Source: Eutrophocola salsuginis
GTDB lineage: Bacteria > Pseudomonadota > Gammaproteobacteria > Pseudomonadales > Pseudohongiellaceae
Direction: 5' to 3'
Assembly: GCA_038147195.1 (NCBI GenBank)
Contig: JAYQTB010000004.1
Coordinates: 1,426,001 to 1,490,000 of the forward strand
DNA length: 64,000 nt
Position numbers and translations under genes: made by a program. Below are positions 63,229-64,000 of the stretch, one piece after another; the first letter of the stretch is position 1; each line of letters starts with the position of its first letter. The notes below the pieces were generated by a model, which ran no database searches, was not told where the DNA came from, and worked only from the letters and a program-made list of their open reading frames with translations.

Positions 63229-63250
63229 AAAAAGGGAGCCGAGGCTCCCT
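63229..63250 (-). terminator. Rho-independent terminator
   Basis: AGGGAGC / GCTCCCT stem with a four-base loop and five T on the minus strand. It follows the sorbosone-dehydrogenase-like gene. Confidence 0.85.
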
Positions 63251-63273
63251 TCCCGAGATCATGAAAAACGCGG

Positions 63274-64000
63274 TCAGTTACTGTAGCTGATCCGGTATAT
63301 CACCCCGTTGTGATCATCCGACACCAGAAGTGAACCGTCTGGGGTTAGTTCCATGTCTACCGGGCGGCCCCAGTAAACGAGCCGGTTGGCATCAGCAGGA
63401 TCCTCCACCAGCCAGCCGGTGGCAAAGTCCTCAAAACCCTGCGCGCTACCGTTGGCAAAACGCATAAGGCGGATCAGGTAGCCCTGCGGCGGGTTGCGGT
63501 TCCAAGAGCCGTGGTAGGCGGCAAAGAGCTGACCGCGGTATTGCGCCGGGAACTGGCTGCCGGTGTAGAATTCGACTCCCAGGCCAGCGGTGTGGGCTGG
63601 CATTTCCAGGACGGCCGGCGTGAAGTCGCTGTCCTGCATAGTGGTGGGGAATTCGTTGTCAACGATGCCCTTGCCATAACGCCAGGGGTAGCCAAAATGC
63701 TGTCCTGCCCGGCTCACGCGATTGAGCTCCTCGGGCGGCGTGGTGTCGCCCCAGAGATCACGGCCGTTGTCGGTAAACCAGAGCTCGCCGGTGTCGGGAT
63801 GCCAGGTGAAACCCACGGTATTGCGGACACCCCGGGCCACGATCTCGCGGTTGCCGCCGTCCAGGTCCATGCGCAGGATGGTGCCAAATTCCCCTTCCGG
63901 AACGCAGATGTTGCAGGGTGCGCCAACCGGGACATATAGCTTGCCGTCCGGGCCGACGTCGATGAATTTCCAGCCGTGCTGGTACTCGGTGGGCAGCGTG
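63274..64000 (-). CDS. PQQ-dependent sugar/sorbosone dehydrogenase-like, 3' part only
   Basis: About 242 C-terminal residues are visible; the frame is open to the window edge and the 5' end is missing. Propeller blades with GWKFIDVGPDGKLYVPVGAP, NICVPEGEFGTILRMDLDGG, GFTWHPDTGELWFTDNGRD and PVDMELTPDGSLLVSDDHNG match the soluble glucose/sorbosone dehydrogenase (GSDH) family. It would oxidise sugars in the periplasm using PQQ. Confidence 0.87.
   Translation of the reverse strand, partial: TLPTEYQHGWKFIDVGPDGKLYVPVGAPCNICVPEGEFGTILRMDLDGGNREIVARGVRNTVGFTWHPDTGELWFTDNGRDLWGDTTPPEELNRVSRAGQHFGYPWRYGKGIVDNEFPTTMQDSDFTPAVLEMPAHTAGLGVEFYTGSQFPAQYRGQLFAAYHGSWNRNPPQGYLIRLMRFANGSAQGFEDFATGWLVEDPADANRLVYWGRPVDMELTPDGSLLVSDDHNGVIYRISYSN

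Overview
The window looks like part of the chromosome of a gammaproteobacterium, probably a free-living aquatic or marine heterotroph. This is inferred from the gene families present (OxyR, a QseBC-like two-component system, GreB, DinB and UmuC, DUF3240, RaiA/HPF, the NRDE family) and from the mix of quinoprotein dehydrogenases and aromatic-ring catabolism. No tRNA, rRNA, CRISPR array, insertion sequence or phage gene was recognised. Most of the window is dense, ordinary coding sequence. A few gaps hold small open frames or decayed genes.

Layout. 0-7 kb: a secreted SMP-30-like propeller lipoprotein, a solitary UmuC polymerase, a three-gene minus-strand operon (carboxymuconolactone-decarboxylase-like, 3-hydroxyisobutyrate-dehydrogenase-like, metallo-beta-lactamase fold) divergent from a short-chain dehydrogenase, and a Liv-type binding protein. 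Upstream of that binding protein is a tiny unit with its own promoter, an extreme Shine-Dalgarno, a 26-codon ORF and a terminator (7155-7381). 7.4-14.3 kb: a SulP anion transporter with a type II sulfide:quinone oxidoreductase, then a Liv ABC transporter in which LivM and LivG are fused. 14.4-23.4 kb: a CrtI/PYROXD2-like oxidoreductase, an NTF2-like protein, an MFS transporter, FmdB, a dinB-greB-araC-type operon, HPF and a VanY-type carboxypeptidase. 23.6-29.8 kb: an orphan long beta-ketoacyl synthase. Next to it is an iron (FTR1/cupredoxin) locus driven by a two-component system, ending in the scar of a deleted heavy-metal RND pump that kept its DUF3240 companion.

29.9-34.3 kb: a TPR protein, then a compact operon of a thermostable-hemolysin/GNAT-like protein, an acyl-adenylating ligase, a haem-oxygenase-like diiron oxidase and an SDR. 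This reads as a small lipid-metabolite pathway and is the best candidate in the window for an undescribed system. 34.6-45.3 kb: a DUF6152 gene pair, then a minus-strand aromatic module (MFS, LigB-type dioxygenase, LigJ-type hydratase, two RraA/HMG-aldolase paralogues, a quinohaemoprotein dehydrogenase, class I fumarase). The module fits degradation of gallate or 3-O-methylgallate to pyruvate and oxaloacetate.

45.4-64 kb: a TesA-type esterase, an NRDE protein, a LolD/YbbA-YbbP exporter, a Tat-type dienelactone hydrolase overlapping a quinohaemoprotein alcohol dehydrogenase, a LigM-type O-demethylase divergent from a MetE-like methyltransferase, two zinc alcohol dehydrogenases, a 5'-nucleotidase-like phosphoesterase, a fused version of the DUF6152 pair, OxyR, and the 3' part of a sorbosone-dehydrogenase-like gene running off the window. 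Taken together, the O-demethylase, ring-cleavage, hydratase and aldolase genes suggest use of methoxylated (lignin-type) aromatics. No PQQ biosynthesis genes are present for the PQQ enzymes, so they must lie elsewhere.
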